A stretch of 64,000 nucleotides of DNA, taken from NCBI RefSeq assembly GCF_009379765.1, contig NZ_WHTD01000007.1:1-64000 (forward strand), given 5' to 3'. How positions within the stretch are numbered: position 1 is the first letter of the stretch; the number at the start of each line of letters is the position of its first letter. The DNA is from Actinophytocola sp. (GTDB taxonomy: Bacteria; Actinomycetota; Actinomycetes; Mycobacteriales; Pseudonocardiaceae). The notes under the pieces are model-generated. The model ran no database searches. It saw only the letters and a list, made by a program, of their open reading frames with translations, and was not told where the DNA came from. Made by a program: the position numbers and the translations under genes. This document shows positions 18,423-26,514 of the stretch, one piece after another.

Positions 18423-19628
18423 ATGGACCTCGCGTCGTTTACCGACGACTCGCCCGGATCGCTCGTTCCGGTCAGCGGCACCGACTTACGACGAGGAGAG
18501 TGGGAACACTTCGCGTTTGTTCCATACCCGCTGCCGGCTGAGTCGCCCAACTTGACCGGAGCGACTTATCGCGCCGTCGCCGACGCCCGGGCAGCCCTGG
18601 CCGCATTGGACAGCACCGCGCGGCGCTTGCCAAACCCTCGCCTTTTCCGCCGGCCGTCACTGCAGGCCGAGGCACAGAGCACCTCTGCTCTGGAAGGAAC
18701 TTACGCCCCCTTGGCCGAAGTTCTGATAGCCGACCGGGAAAAACCTCCGAATATCGAGATGCGAGAGATTCTGAACTATGTCTCGATGGCCGACAGTGCA
18801 TTTCGGTGGATTGAAGAAGGGCGACCGCTCACGGTAAGCATGCTGAGCGAACTGCAGGCAACCCTGGTTCGCGGAACGCACAGCGAGAACTCGTCGTCCG
18901 GCACCGTGCGGGACCATCTGGTTGTCGTCGGACAAAGAGCGGGCGCAAGTCCACCCGAATTTCCTGTTCAGTCCGCACGGTTTGTCCCTCCGCCAGCCGG
19001 AAACGATCTTCGTGCCAACCTCCAGGATCTCCTCGACTGGATGGGCCGCAAGGAGACCGGCCAGGAGATCGACCCGGTCGTCGCCGCCGCACTCGCACAC
19101 TATCAGTTCGAAACGCTTCATCCATTCAACGACGGAAACGGTCGAATTGGTCGCCTCCTGATTGTCATGCACCTTCAACAGAAAGGAGTGCTACTGGAGC
19201 CGACCTTGACGGTTTCACCTTGGTTCGAATCGCGGCGAAGTGACTACTACGACCGACTCCTCTCGGTTAGCACGAGGGGCGACTGGGACGCCTACGTTCG
19301 CTTCTTCGCGAGAGGCCTGGAAGCATCCGCTCAGACAACCCATGATCGCATGATCGCCCTGGTAGATGTCCAGTCTTCGATGAAAGACACGGTGCGTGAA
19401 TCCGCGCTCAGAGCCGACACCGCTCATGCCCTGGTCGACTTTGCTGTTGCCAATGTCTCTTTTACTGTTCGGCAGGTTGAGCGAGATCTGGGCGTGTCGT
19501 ACGGTCGGGCCAACGGACTGGTCAACCAGTTGGTGCAACTTGGCATAATCGAGCATCTCGGGGCGAGCGGCGGTGGGTCGAGGCGCTTCTTCGCACCCGC
19601 CGTGTACCGAGTTCTGGTAGGGGACTAG
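18423..19628 (+). CDS. Fic-domain protein (probable AMPylase)
   Basis: 401-residue Fic protein. The active-site motif HPFNDGNGRIGR at residues 233-244 is complete: His base, Asp/Asn metal and phosphate ligands, Arg. The N-terminal helix carries the inhibitory motif STSALEG (86-92), as in class II Fic enzymes that hold themselves inactive. The C-terminal part (FTVRQVERDLGVSYGRANGLVNQLVQLGIIEHL) is a winged helix, so DNA binding or autoregulation is possible. Such proteins usually transfer AMP from ATP to target hydroxyls; the target is unknown. No antitoxin gene is adjacent. Codon use is less GC-biased than in neighbouring genes, suggesting later acquisition. Confidence 0.9.
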   Translation: MDLASFTDDSPGSLVPVSGTDLRRGEWEHFAFVPYPLPAESPNLTGATYRAVADARAALAALDSTARRLPNPRLFRRPSLQAEAQSTSALEGTYAPLAEVLIADREKPPNIEMREILNYVSMADSAFRWIEEGRPLTVSMLSELQATLVRGTHSENSSSGTVRDHLVVVGQRAGASPPEFPVQSARFVPPPAGNDLRANLQDLLDWMGRKETGQEIDPVVAAALAHYQFETLHPFNDGNGRIGRLLIVMHLQQKGVLLEPTLTVSPWFESRRSDYYDRLLSVSTRGDWDAYVRFFARGLEASAQTTHDRMIALVDVQSSMKDTVRESALRADTAHALVDFAVANVSFTVRQVERDLGVSYGRANGLVNQLVQLGIIEHLGASGGGSRRFFAPAVYRVLVGD

Positions 19629-19665
19629 ACCGGGCTGGGCCGTCGGGCATCGGGTGGGAGACGTC

Positions 19666-20340
19666 GTGGTTGGTCTGGTGTCGTTCCTCTCGGCGATGGT
19701 GCCGGCGGTCGTCCTGCTGGTGCTCGGGATCCCGTTCCCGATCGTGGTGGTGGCGCTGGTCGCCGGCGGTGTCACCGGGCTGCTCATCGCGGGCTCCACC
19801 CGCGCCGGCGAGCGGCGGGACACCGACCGGATCCAGATCGCGGCCGTGACCCTGGCCGACTGGGCGCATCGCAACGACGGCCGGTCGGAGACCGACCCGG
19901 ACGCGCTGCGGGACGGCGCGTGGGAGCTGCCGGCCACATCGTGGTTCTACGGCACGGTGCTGGCCGTCGGGCGCCGGGAGGGCTTCGAGGTGGGCGTCAC
20001 GTGTTTCCTCGAGGCCACCAGCGAGGGCGCGCCCACCCGGCACACCGGACACCTCGTGCACCTGCCGGAGCCGGTGCCGGAGCTGCGGCTGAGCCGAGCC
20101 CAGCTGCGCCGGATCCGCCGTGGAAGGACCGGCGAACCGATCCCCGACCTGGTCCGCGAGCGGCTGGCCGCGGTGCCGCCGGACACGGAGTCGCTGGACG
20201 TCGCCGACCAGGTCCTGTTCCTCGTCCGGCCCCGCTGGCCCGAGTTCGCCCCACCCGACGAGCACGTCGACGCGGCGGTGGCCGTCGCGGCCGCGCTCGG
20301 GCATGAACGCGGCCGCGACGCCAGCACCACGCGACGGTGA
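19666..20340 (+). CDS. Hypothetical membrane-anchored protein
   Basis: 224-residue protein. Residues about 3-42 form one or two membrane helices (LVSFLSAMVPAVVLLVLGI, PIVVVALVAGGVTGLLIAG). A soluble domain follows with no motif I recognise (LADWAHRNDGRSETDPDALRDG; SWFYGTVLAVGRREGFEVGV; CFLEATSEG). The C-terminus is acidic then basic. GTG 19666 was chosen because GGGAG precedes it at 5 nt; a GTG at 19654 lies too close to that site. It starts 37 bp after the Fic stop and could be co-transcribed with it, but base composition differs and no functional link is evident. Confidence 0.6.
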   Translation: MVGLVSFLSAMVPAVVLLVLGIPFPIVVVALVAGGVTGLLIAGSTRAGERRDTDRIQIAAVTLADWAHRNDGRSETDPDALRDGAWELPATSWFYGTVLAVGRREGFEVGVTCFLEATSEGAPTRHTGHLVHLPEPVPELRLSRAQLRRIRRGRTGEPIPDLVRERLAAVPPDTESLDVADQVLFLVRPRWPEFAPPDEHVDAAVAVAAALGHERGRDASTTRR

Positions 20341-20365
20341 CGACTGCCCCGGTCGGCGTCCTTCC

Positions 20366-20596
20366 TCAGTGGACGGCGCGGACGGGCTCCGTCGGGGTCG
20401 GGGCCATGCCGGCGGCGACGAGCGCGGCGGCCCGGATCGCGTCGTGCAGCTGCCAGATCGACTGCGGTGGCAGGTAGAAGCCCTCGCCGGGGGGCGGAAG
20501 CACCGCGACACGTCCGTCGGAGACGGTGACCACCAGGCTGCGCTGCCGGTCCAGGCCATCGACCACCGGAACATCCCAGATCATTTGCGGCTCCAT
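20366..20596 (-). CDS. Small hypothetical protein
   Basis: 76-residue protein (MEPQMIWDVPVVDGLDRQ at the start). The pattern VVTVSDGRVAVLPPPGEGF suggests a short beta-sheet, followed by one helix (IWQLHDAIRAAALVAAGM). GGAGG lies 7 nt before ATG 20596, which supports real translation. It ends 25 bp from the convergent membrane-protein gene. No family is recognised; similar small proteins are common in actinomycetes. Confidence 0.6.
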   Translation of the reverse strand: MEPQMIWDVPVVDGLDRQRSLVVTVSDGRVAVLPPPGEGFYLPPQSIWQLHDAIRAAALVAAGMAPTPTEPVRAVH

Positions 20597-20696
20597 TGTG
20601 CCACCTCCGAAGTGCGCTGTGACGCTCTGAGGGTCGCCGGGAGGCCGGTCAGTGTTACGGGTCGCCGGCACGCGTCACTCTGCGTCCGGCGGTCAC

Positions 20697-21404
20697 TCAG
20701 CGCAGGAGGGAGCGTGCGGTGGGCGCCAGGTGGAGCTGCTCGGGCCCGCGCGCGAGGTGCTTGGTGAGCAGCGGCAGCAGGTCGTGCGTCCACCGGGTCG
20801 ACCGGCCGAGCGTGCGGATGTGCTCGTGGTGCGCGTCCTGGTCGGCGAACGCGGCGACCCACGCGAACACGTTCTCGCCGGTGCGGATCGGCAGCGCGGG
20901 GAAGTTGTTCTCGGCCGGGTCGGTGCGCAGGCACGCGAGCGGCGGGGCGCCGGTGTCGGCGAGCAGCGGCGCCACCTCGCGGACGAAGAGGCCGGCGAAC
21001 TCGTCCCCCGCGTGCGGGGACAGGTGGTAGAGCGTGACGGTCACGAGCGAGGACGGCTCGGCGTCCGACCGGGTCGCGGGCAGGTCGAAGCCGGTCTCCG
21101 GAGTGGCCGGGCGCAGCAGCAGGACGTCGTCCGAGTCGATCATCGTGGCGTTGGCCGTGTTCCGGTGCTCCTGCCAGACCGGTCCGCCGTAGAAGGCGCC
21201 GAGGGCCTCGGCCCGGGTCGCCATGTCGGGGAATCCCCTGAACCACACGAACCGGTCGCCGTCGTCCAGGTCCCGGAACTGCCCGTACACCCGCATGCCG
21301 ACGGCTTCCTGCGGCTCGACGAGCTCGCGGTCGAAGAGGTCGATCAGCACGTCCCGCCGGCCCGGACGCAGCGTGTACTGCCGGAGCTCGAGAACCTCGG
21401 TCAT
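20697..21404 (-). CDS. NIPSNAP-family protein
   Basis: 235-residue protein with two NIPSNAP-like ferredoxin-fold repeats. The first begins LELRQYTLRPGRRDVLIDLFDRELV and has VGMRVYGQFRDLDDGDRFVWFRGF. The second begins VTVTLYHLSPHAGDEFAGLF and has ENVFAWVAAFADQDAHHEHIRTL. These dimeric alpha-beta barrel domains occur in proteins of poorly defined function, some acting on small aromatic or lipid molecules. It appears monocistronic. ATG 21404 is the only sensible start, directly preceding the first repeat. Confidence 0.8.
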   Translation of the reverse strand: MTEVLELRQYTLRPGRRDVLIDLFDRELVEPQEAVGMRVYGQFRDLDDGDRFVWFRGFPDMATRAEALGAFYGGPVWQEHRNTANATMIDSDDVLLLRPATPETGFDLPATRSDAEPSSLVTVTLYHLSPHAGDEFAGLFVREVAPLLADTGAPPLACLRTDPAENNFPALPIRTGENVFAWVAAFADQDAHHEHIRTLGRSTRWTHDLLPLLTKHLARGPEQLHLAPTARSLLR

Positions 21405-21488
21405 CGCGGCGCCGCTCCTCTTCTGCGGTGGGAGACTCGGGTGAGCGACACCCTATTCGGGGAGACCGACAAGAACGCGTGCGGAGGG

Positions 21489-23450
21489 TCAGCCCGTCGG
21501 GATGGCCACGCAGGGCGCGCGGCCGCAGACGTCGACCACCTCGCCGGTCTCCAGGAAGTGCGCGGCCTGCGCGCGGGCGGCCGGCGTGTTGCCGGTGTCG
21601 CCGTGCGGGTCGTGGCCCTGGGTCGGCGGCAGGTTGCCCTGCGGCGGGGTCGGCGTGCCGCTGTCCCAGACCACCAGCGCCGAGCCGCGGAACGGGAAGC
21701 GCGGCACCGCGCGCAGGTCCCACTGCGGCTCGACGGCCGGGTCACGGCCCGGCGCGAGGGTCGGCCGCATGACGTGAATCCCCAGCGTGCGGGCCTCGAC
21801 CTCGGTCGCGATGTTGGCCACCTGGTGGTCGCCGAACGCTTGGTGCAGCAGCACGCGCTTCACCGGTGTGCCGGGCAGCGGGTCGCGGGTGATGTGCCGG
21901 ACGTAGCCGTTGCCCTCGCCGCGGTCCCACAGCATCTGCATCAGCGCGAAGCCGAGCTGCTGGTCGAGCCGGTCCGGGTAGGACGCGTCCATGATCGGCG
22001 CCAGCAGCTGGAACGGCGCGGCCCGGTTGAGCAGCGTCGAGAAGTTGGTCGCCGGCACGATCAGCACCGACCGGGTGAAGTCCTGCGCCAGCGCGGTGAG
22101 CGCGGTGCCCTGGATCCCGCCGAGACTCGCGCCCGCGTAGCCCAGTCCCGCGCCCGCGTCGAGCAGGCCGGCGAACTCGGGCAGCGCCGCGAACCCGTCC
22201 GGATGGATCATGGCGCGGCCCAGGAACATCATGTTCAGGTACGCCTGCTGCATCCGGTCCGGCAGCGACGGGAAGCCGGACAGCTCGCCGAGCACGCTCA
22301 CGACGTACGGCACGTCCTCGGTCGACATGCCGAGCCAGCTCGCCCCGCACGGCAGCGAGTTGCTCTCGTTCGCCACCGCGCCGAGCCCGTCGACCGCCGT
22401 GTGGTTGCCGAAGAGGCCGTGCCCCCACAGCAGCGGCCTCGCCGGGCCGCCGGTCGCCGTACTGCGCGGGATGTCGCACTGGAACGTGGCCTGGTAGGTC
22501 CCGGTCGGCTCGGGCAGGCCGTCCGGCCCGTAGGTCATCCGCGAGCCGGGTCCGCCGTCCGGGCGGTCGAGGTACTTCGGCACCTCGATCGTGCCGACGA
22601 TCTTGCGCGTGAACGCGGGGTCCTGCTCCGGCGTCGGGTTCGTCACGCTGCCGATCGTGATCTTCGGCGGCGCGTCGCCGAGCGCGCCGAACGCCTCGTC
22701 CCGCACGTGCAGCGCGCGACCGGTGATGTTCTCCGTGCTGGCGACGGTGAAGTCCCAGGCGAGGTTCAGGTCGTCGAGCCGGACGCCGGAGAGCCACAGC
22801 TGGACGAGCGCGGGCCGCAGCGTCAGCCACCGGTGGAACAGGGCGGGGTCGCGCGGCGGCAGCCAGCGGAGCATCGACCGGAACGCCGGCGACGCGGCGA
22901 CCTTCTGGCCGTCCGAGTCCCGCAGATCGCGCAGACCCACGATGTACCGGTGGCCCTCGACGAGGTTGCGAGCCGGCCGGATGATCAGCGCCTGCCGGTC
23001 GGGGTCGGTGGCTCGTGAGTCCAGCTCGACCCAGTACGGGTGCCGCTTGCCGGTGTTCGCGTCGATCAGCACGACCGGCGCGTCGCGGCGCAGCGAGCGG
23101 CCGATGTCGGTGATCGGCGCGGCGCCGGTCCGGCCGAGATCGATGCCGGGCACCGACGCGAGCAGCATCGAGCCGGGCGAGAAGCCGTCGTTGCGGTTCC
23201 ACTCGGCCGGGTCGATCGGGACGCCGGCGACGTTGCGCGGCATCATCTCCGGCGTGAGGTTCACCCGGCGGCCGGTCGGCATCGACCGGTCGGGCACGGT
23301 GAAGTAGTCGTTGGGGAAGGGCAGCAGGCACTCGGCCGTGCCGATCGGGTCGCACCCGGCCCGCGGTGGCGCGGCGGCGTGCGCGGACGGCACCGCGACG
23401 AGCGCGCAGAGCAACACGACGACCAGCGCGGGCACCATCGATCGCTTCAT
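21489..23450 (-). CDS. Secreted alpha/beta-hydrolase-like protein
   Basis: 653-residue exported protein. The signal peptide is MKRSMVPALVVVLLCALVAV then AHAAA. The N-terminal region contains PFPNDYFTVPD and a PxNLTPEMMP segment seen in large bacterial secreted hydrolases. The C-terminal half has a nucleophile elbow GYAGASLGGIQGTA (GxSxG) and a late HQAFGDHQV that could supply the catalytic His. Four Cys residues may form disulphides. The substrate is unknown; esters or polyesters are plausible. GGAGAG precedes ATG 23450. Codon use is typical of the genome. Confidence 0.7.
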   Translation of the reverse strand: MKRSMVPALVVVLLCALVAVPSAHAAAPPRAGCDPIGTAECLLPFPNDYFTVPDRSMPTGRRVNLTPEMMPRNVAGVPIDPAEWNRNDGFSPGSMLLASVPGIDLGRTGAAPITDIGRSLRRDAPVVLIDANTGKRHPYWVELDSRATDPDRQALIIRPARNLVEGHRYIVGLRDLRDSDGQKVAASPAFRSMLRWLPPRDPALFHRWLTLRPALVQLWLSGVRLDDLNLAWDFTVASTENITGRALHVRDEAFGALGDAPPKITIGSVTNPTPEQDPAFTRKIVGTIEVPKYLDRPDGGPGSRMTYGPDGLPEPTGTYQATFQCDIPRSTATGGPARPLLWGHGLFGNHTAVDGLGAVANESNSLPCGASWLGMSTEDVPYVVSVLGELSGFPSLPDRMQQAYLNMMFLGRAMIHPDGFAALPEFAGLLDAGAGLGYAGASLGGIQGTALTALAQDFTRSVLIVPATNFSTLLNRAAPFQLLAPIMDASYPDRLDQQLGFALMQMLWDRGEGNGYVRHITRDPLPGTPVKRVLLHQAFGDHQVANIATEVEARTLGIHVMRPTLAPGRDPAVEPQWDLRAVPRFPFRGSALVVWDSGTPTPPQGNLPPTQGHDPHGDTGNTPAARAQAAHFLETGEVVDVCGRAPCVAIPTG

Positions 23451-23586
23451 GGCTCTCCCCAGATCAGCGCAAAACGGGCTACCGCCGAACGTGGCACGCG
23501 TCACGTTCACCCGCTAGATCCGAACGGGCCAATCGGTGCCGCGCCACCCGCACGCGCGTCCGGGACCTCGGGGCCGAACGGAGCAA

Positions 23587-24418
23587 CCCGTTGGGCCGGA
23601 AGGAACGTCGCGCTGTGCGGGTGCCGTGCGGATGTTTGGATTCGAGGAGTACACCCGGCTCTACCCCGAGTCGTGGTCCACGCCGCTGGTCCGCTGGCTG
23701 ATGTCGACCGTGCCGACGTCGATGATCTTCGACGACCACGATGTGCGGGACGACTGGAACACCTCGCAGACCTGGCGGGACGAGATCTCCAGGACGGACT
23801 GGTGGCAGGACCGCGAGCGGGGCGCGCTCGCCACGTACTGGATCTACCAGCACATCGGCGACCTCGCGCCCGAGGACCTCGATGCGGACGAGGTCTACGA
23901 CAAGGTGCTCGCCGCCGGCCGCGAGGGCGACGCCGCCGACGTGAGCGAGCTTGCGAGCGACCATTGACACAGGGCGACCGCGAGCGGCGTCACCGAGCCG
24001 GCGAGGGGATGTCGGCCGCGTCCTGTCCGGCGACGTGCACCACGTCTACACCGCCCGGGCCACGTTCCCGGAACCGGTCAACGCCGCGGTGTTCCAGCTG
24101 ACCTGCTCGCCGGTGCACAACAAGGTCCAGAGGTCCATGCGCCCGCTGTTCGTCATGGCGTGGTGGCGCCCGCTCGCGGCGGTGCTGCGCCGGCTGATGT
24201 TCCGCTCGCCGCACATCGACCCGCTGCCGGTGGAGTGGCGCACGGTGTCCGGCCCGTACTTCGGCAACGCGATCGCGACGCTGCGGACGAACGGCCGCAA
24301 GGCCGAGATGGTCGTGGAGCGCGCCGAGCCCGGGCCGCGGCTGGTCCCGCTGACCACCGTGGCCCTGACCGACCGCCGACCCTCGGGCCGCCGGGGCGGT
24401 GACCGCGGGCCAGAATGA
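23587..24418 (+). pseudogene. PhoD-like alkaline phosphatase, decayed
   Basis: Two pieces of one family lie in different reading frames. The first (about 23630-23967) contains FGFEEYTRLYPESWSTPLVR, STVPTSMIFDDHDVRDDWNT and WIYQHIGDLAPEDLD, the central part of PhoD-like metallophosphoesterases. The second (about 24008-24418) contains VLSGDVHHVYTA, PVNAAVFQLTCSPVHNKVQ and VSGPYFGNAIATLRT, the C-terminal part. The N-terminal domain with the first metal ligands is absent, and the stretch between DVSELASD and LSGDVHH, which is more than 100 residues in relatives, is deleted, with a frame change at about 23967. This is a gene remnant. Confidence 0.75.
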
Positions 24419-24422
24419 TCAC

Positions 24423-24830
24423 ATGACCCAGCCCTTCGGCTACCAGGCGCCGCCTCCCGCCGGCCGGCTCGTGGTCGACAGCGCCTACGGAGCGGGCGCG
24501 TTCATGCTGGCCCGCACCGGGCCGAAGATCGAGGTCGACGGCCGGCCGATCCGCGCGAAGTGGGGCCAGTGGCCGCTCGACCTGCCGGCCGGCAGCTACC
24601 ACGTGCGGGTCAGCACGCGCTACCTCGGCGAGTTCGGCCCGGCCGAGCACGCGGTCACGGTCCACCCGGGGCAGCACGTCGTCCTGTACTACCGCGCGCC
24701 CGCGGCCATGGGCATGCGCGGCTCGATCGGGTTCACCCCGCAGAAGACCCGCGGCCTGGGCCTGGTGACGGTCCTCTCCGTGCTCGCCCTCGTGCTGGCG
24801 TTGGTGGTCGCGGCGCTGCTCCTGTCCTGA
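24423..24830 (+). CDS. Hypothetical tail-anchored membrane protein
   Basis: 135-residue protein. The N-terminus MTQPFGYQAPPPAGRLVVDS is Pro-rich; the middle is a beta-rich domain (KIEVDGRPIRAKWGQWPLDL, GSYHVRVSTRYLGEFGPAEH, VVLYYRAPAAM) resembling carboxypeptidase-regulatory-like or PEGA folds. One C-terminal membrane helix (LGLVTVLSVLALVLALVVAA) anchors it with the domain probably cytoplasmic. No strong ribosome binding site precedes ATG 24423. Similar small proteins are widespread in actinomycetes; the role is unknown. Confidence 0.65.
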   Translation: MTQPFGYQAPPPAGRLVVDSAYGAGAFMLARTGPKIEVDGRPIRAKWGQWPLDLPAGSYHVRVSTRYLGEFGPAEHAVTVHPGQHVVLYYRAPAAMGMRGSIGFTPQKTRGLGLVTVLSVLALVLALVVAALLLS

Positions 24831-24903
24831 GCGTTCGCTGGGCCGTTCGGCCTACGTCGGTGGTCGCTGTTCGGACATGGCCGATCACGTTACGTTGCAG
24901 GGC

Positions 24904-26046
24904 ATGGAGCGACGCGGCTTTCTTCGGGTGTCGGTGGTCGGGGCGGCAGCGGCGGCGTTCGGTGGCGCCTCGTGGTTGGAGGCGTTCTCGGCGACGGCCG
25001 ATCCGGGTGACGGACCCTACGGTCCCCTCCTTCCCGCCGACGGGAACGGACTGGCGCTCCCCCAAGGTTTCACCGGCCGGGTCGTGGCGCGCACCGGCGA
25101 GCGGGTCGGGGACGCGGCCTACCGGTGGCACCTCGCCCCGGACGGCGGCGCCTGCTTCGCCGACGGCGCCGGGTGGGTATACGTGTCCAACAGCGAGGTG
25201 CCGCTGCTGGGCGGCGCCGGCGCGATCCGGTTCGGACCCGACGGGTCCGTTGTGGACGCGTACCGGATCCTCGACGGCACGGACGTGAACTGCGCCGGAG
25301 GGGCGACGCCGTGGCAGACCTGGCTCTCCTGCGAGGAGGTCGACCGCGGCGAGGTGTACGAGACCGACCCGTTCGGCGTCGCGGCGCCGGTCGTGCGGCC
25401 CGCGATGGGCGTGTTCAAGCACGAGGCGTGCGCGGTCGACGCCGACCGGCAGGTGGTCTACCTGACCGAGGACGTGCCGGACGGCGGCCTCTACCGGTTC
25501 ACCCCGGCGACGTGGCCGGACCTGTCCGCCGGCCGGCTGGAGATCATGGTCGGCCCACCGGAGCTGACCGAGGGCCCGGTGACCTGGGCGGAGGTGCCCG
25601 ACCCGGCCGCGGGCGACGAGGCCACCCGCTACCAGGTCGACGGCGCGAAGCCGTTCGACGGCGGCGAGGGCTGCTACTACGCGGGCGGCACGTGCTGGTT
25701 CACCACCAAGGGCGACAACCGCGTGTGGCACCACGACGCGGCGGCGGGCACGCTGGGCCTGACCTACGCGGCCGACGCCCCACTGTCCGGAGTGGACAAC
25801 GTGACCGGCGCGGCGAGCGGCGACCTGTTCGTGGCCGAGGACGGCGGGAACCTGGAAATCTGCCTGATCACCCCCGATGGCGTGGTGGCCCCGTTCGTCC
25901 GGGTCGACGGCCACGACGACTCGGAGATCACCGGCCCGGCCTTCAGCCCGGACGGCGCGCGCCTGTACTTCTCCTCCCAGCGCGGCACGTCCGGGCTGCC
26001 CACCAGCGGCATGACCTTCGAGGTCACCGGCCCCTTCCGGAGCTGA
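24904..26046 (+). CDS. PhoX-family (DUF839) phosphatase, Tat-exported
   Basis: 380-residue protein with a twin-arginine signal, MERRGFLRVSVVGAAAAAFG, directly at ATG 24904. An upstream in-frame ATG at 24877 would bury the Tat motif and was not preferred. The mature part is a beta-propeller-type DUF839 domain: LPQGFTGRVVARTGE, GGATPWQTWLSCEEV, FKHEACAVDADRQVVYLTED, DGGLYRFTP, and DNVTGAASGDLFVAEDGGN. PhoX enzymes are Ca/Fe-dependent alkaline phosphatases that fold in the cytoplasm before Tat export. The key Cys and Glu of LSCEEV and the FKHE motif are present. It is probably single-gene, adjacent to the PhoD-like pseudogene. Confidence 0.87.
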   Translation: MERRGFLRVSVVGAAAAAFGGASWLEAFSATADPGDGPYGPLLPADGNGLALPQGFTGRVVARTGERVGDAAYRWHLAPDGGACFADGAGWVYVSNSEVPLLGGAGAIRFGPDGSVVDAYRILDGTDVNCAGGATPWQTWLSCEEVDRGEVYETDPFGVAAPVVRPAMGVFKHEACAVDADRQVVYLTEDVPDGGLYRFTPATWPDLSAGRLEIMVGPPELTEGPVTWAEVPDPAAGDEATRYQVDGAKPFDGGEGCYYAGGTCWFTTKGDNRVWHHDAAAGTLGLTYAADAPLSGVDNVTGAASGDLFVAEDGGNLEICLITPDGVVAPFVRVDGHDDSEITGPAFSPDGARLYFSSQRGTSGLPTSGMTFEVTGPFRS

Positions 26047-26059
26047 CGCCGGCTGATGC

Positions 26060-26365
26060 CTACGCGGGCGGCGGCGCGATCGCGTCGATGACGCCGTCGA
26101 TCTCCTCGGCCAGGGACACGTCGGAGGCGGTGATGCCTCCCTCGGAGTGGGTCGTGCAGCGGAACGTCAACGTCCGCCAGCGGATGTCGATGTCCGGGTG
26201 GTGGTTGTTGTTCTCGGCGATCTCCGCCACCCGGTTCACCACCTGGATGGCCTGCGGGAAGCTCGTCAGCTCGACCGAGCGCGCAAGCGCACCCTCGTCC
26301 AGCCGCCAGTCGGTGAGGCGGCCGAGCGCCTTTCCCTTGTCTTCGTCTCTGAGCAACTCGGGCAT
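26060..26365 (-). CDS. 4a-hydroxytetrahydrobiopterin dehydratase (PCD/PhhB)
   Basis: 101-residue pterin-4a-carbinolamine dehydratase. The family signature is visible as NNNHHPDIDIRWRTLTFRC (His-His-Pro with downstream catalytic His in CTTHSEGGIT). It dehydrates 4a-hydroxytetrahydrobiopterin in pterin recycling for aromatic hydroxylases; some actinobacterial copies support molybdopterin pathways or are of unclear role. No hydroxylase is nearby. ATG 26365 is the natural start. It lies 14 bp from the convergent PhoX gene and is divergent from the TPP riboswitch region. Confidence 0.9.
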   Translation of the reverse strand: MPELLRDEDKGKALGRLTDWRLDEGALARSVELTSFPQAIQVVNRVAEIAENNNHHPDIDIRWRTLTFRCTTHSEGGITASDVSLAEEIDGVIDAIAPPPA

Positions 26366-26414
26366 ACCACCATGGTGGCCCCTCCCCGCCCGAGCCGCAC
26401 CGGTAGGCTCGTCG

Positions 26415-26507
26415 TTCTCACGGGAGTCCGGTGCCGCCGGGCTGAGAGGAGGGCGCGGAGCCCTCGACCGTCGAACCTGATCCGGGTCATGCCGGCGCAG
26501 GGAGGAG
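26415..26507 (+). promoter_or_regulatory. TPP riboswitch (THI element)
   Basis: The conserved blocks appear in order: ACGGGAGTCCGG, GGGCTGAGAGGAGGGC (pyrimidine-sensing CTGAGA), then the CCTGATCCGGGTCATGCC block (pyrophosphate-sensing GGNTAAT-equivalent region in high-GC form) and GGCGCAGGGAGG. The 3' end runs into GGAGGAGGA, the ribosome binding site of thiB, so thiamine pyrophosphate binding probably blocks translation of the thiBPQ operon. Confidence 0.95.
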
Positions 26508-26514
26508 GATCGAC

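Noticed and set aside
18426..20767. Open frames on both strands over the Fic and 19666 genes (for example 19215-19937 and 19522-20574 minus)
   Set aside because: They lack start sites with ribosome binding sites and family motifs and overlap well-supported genes.
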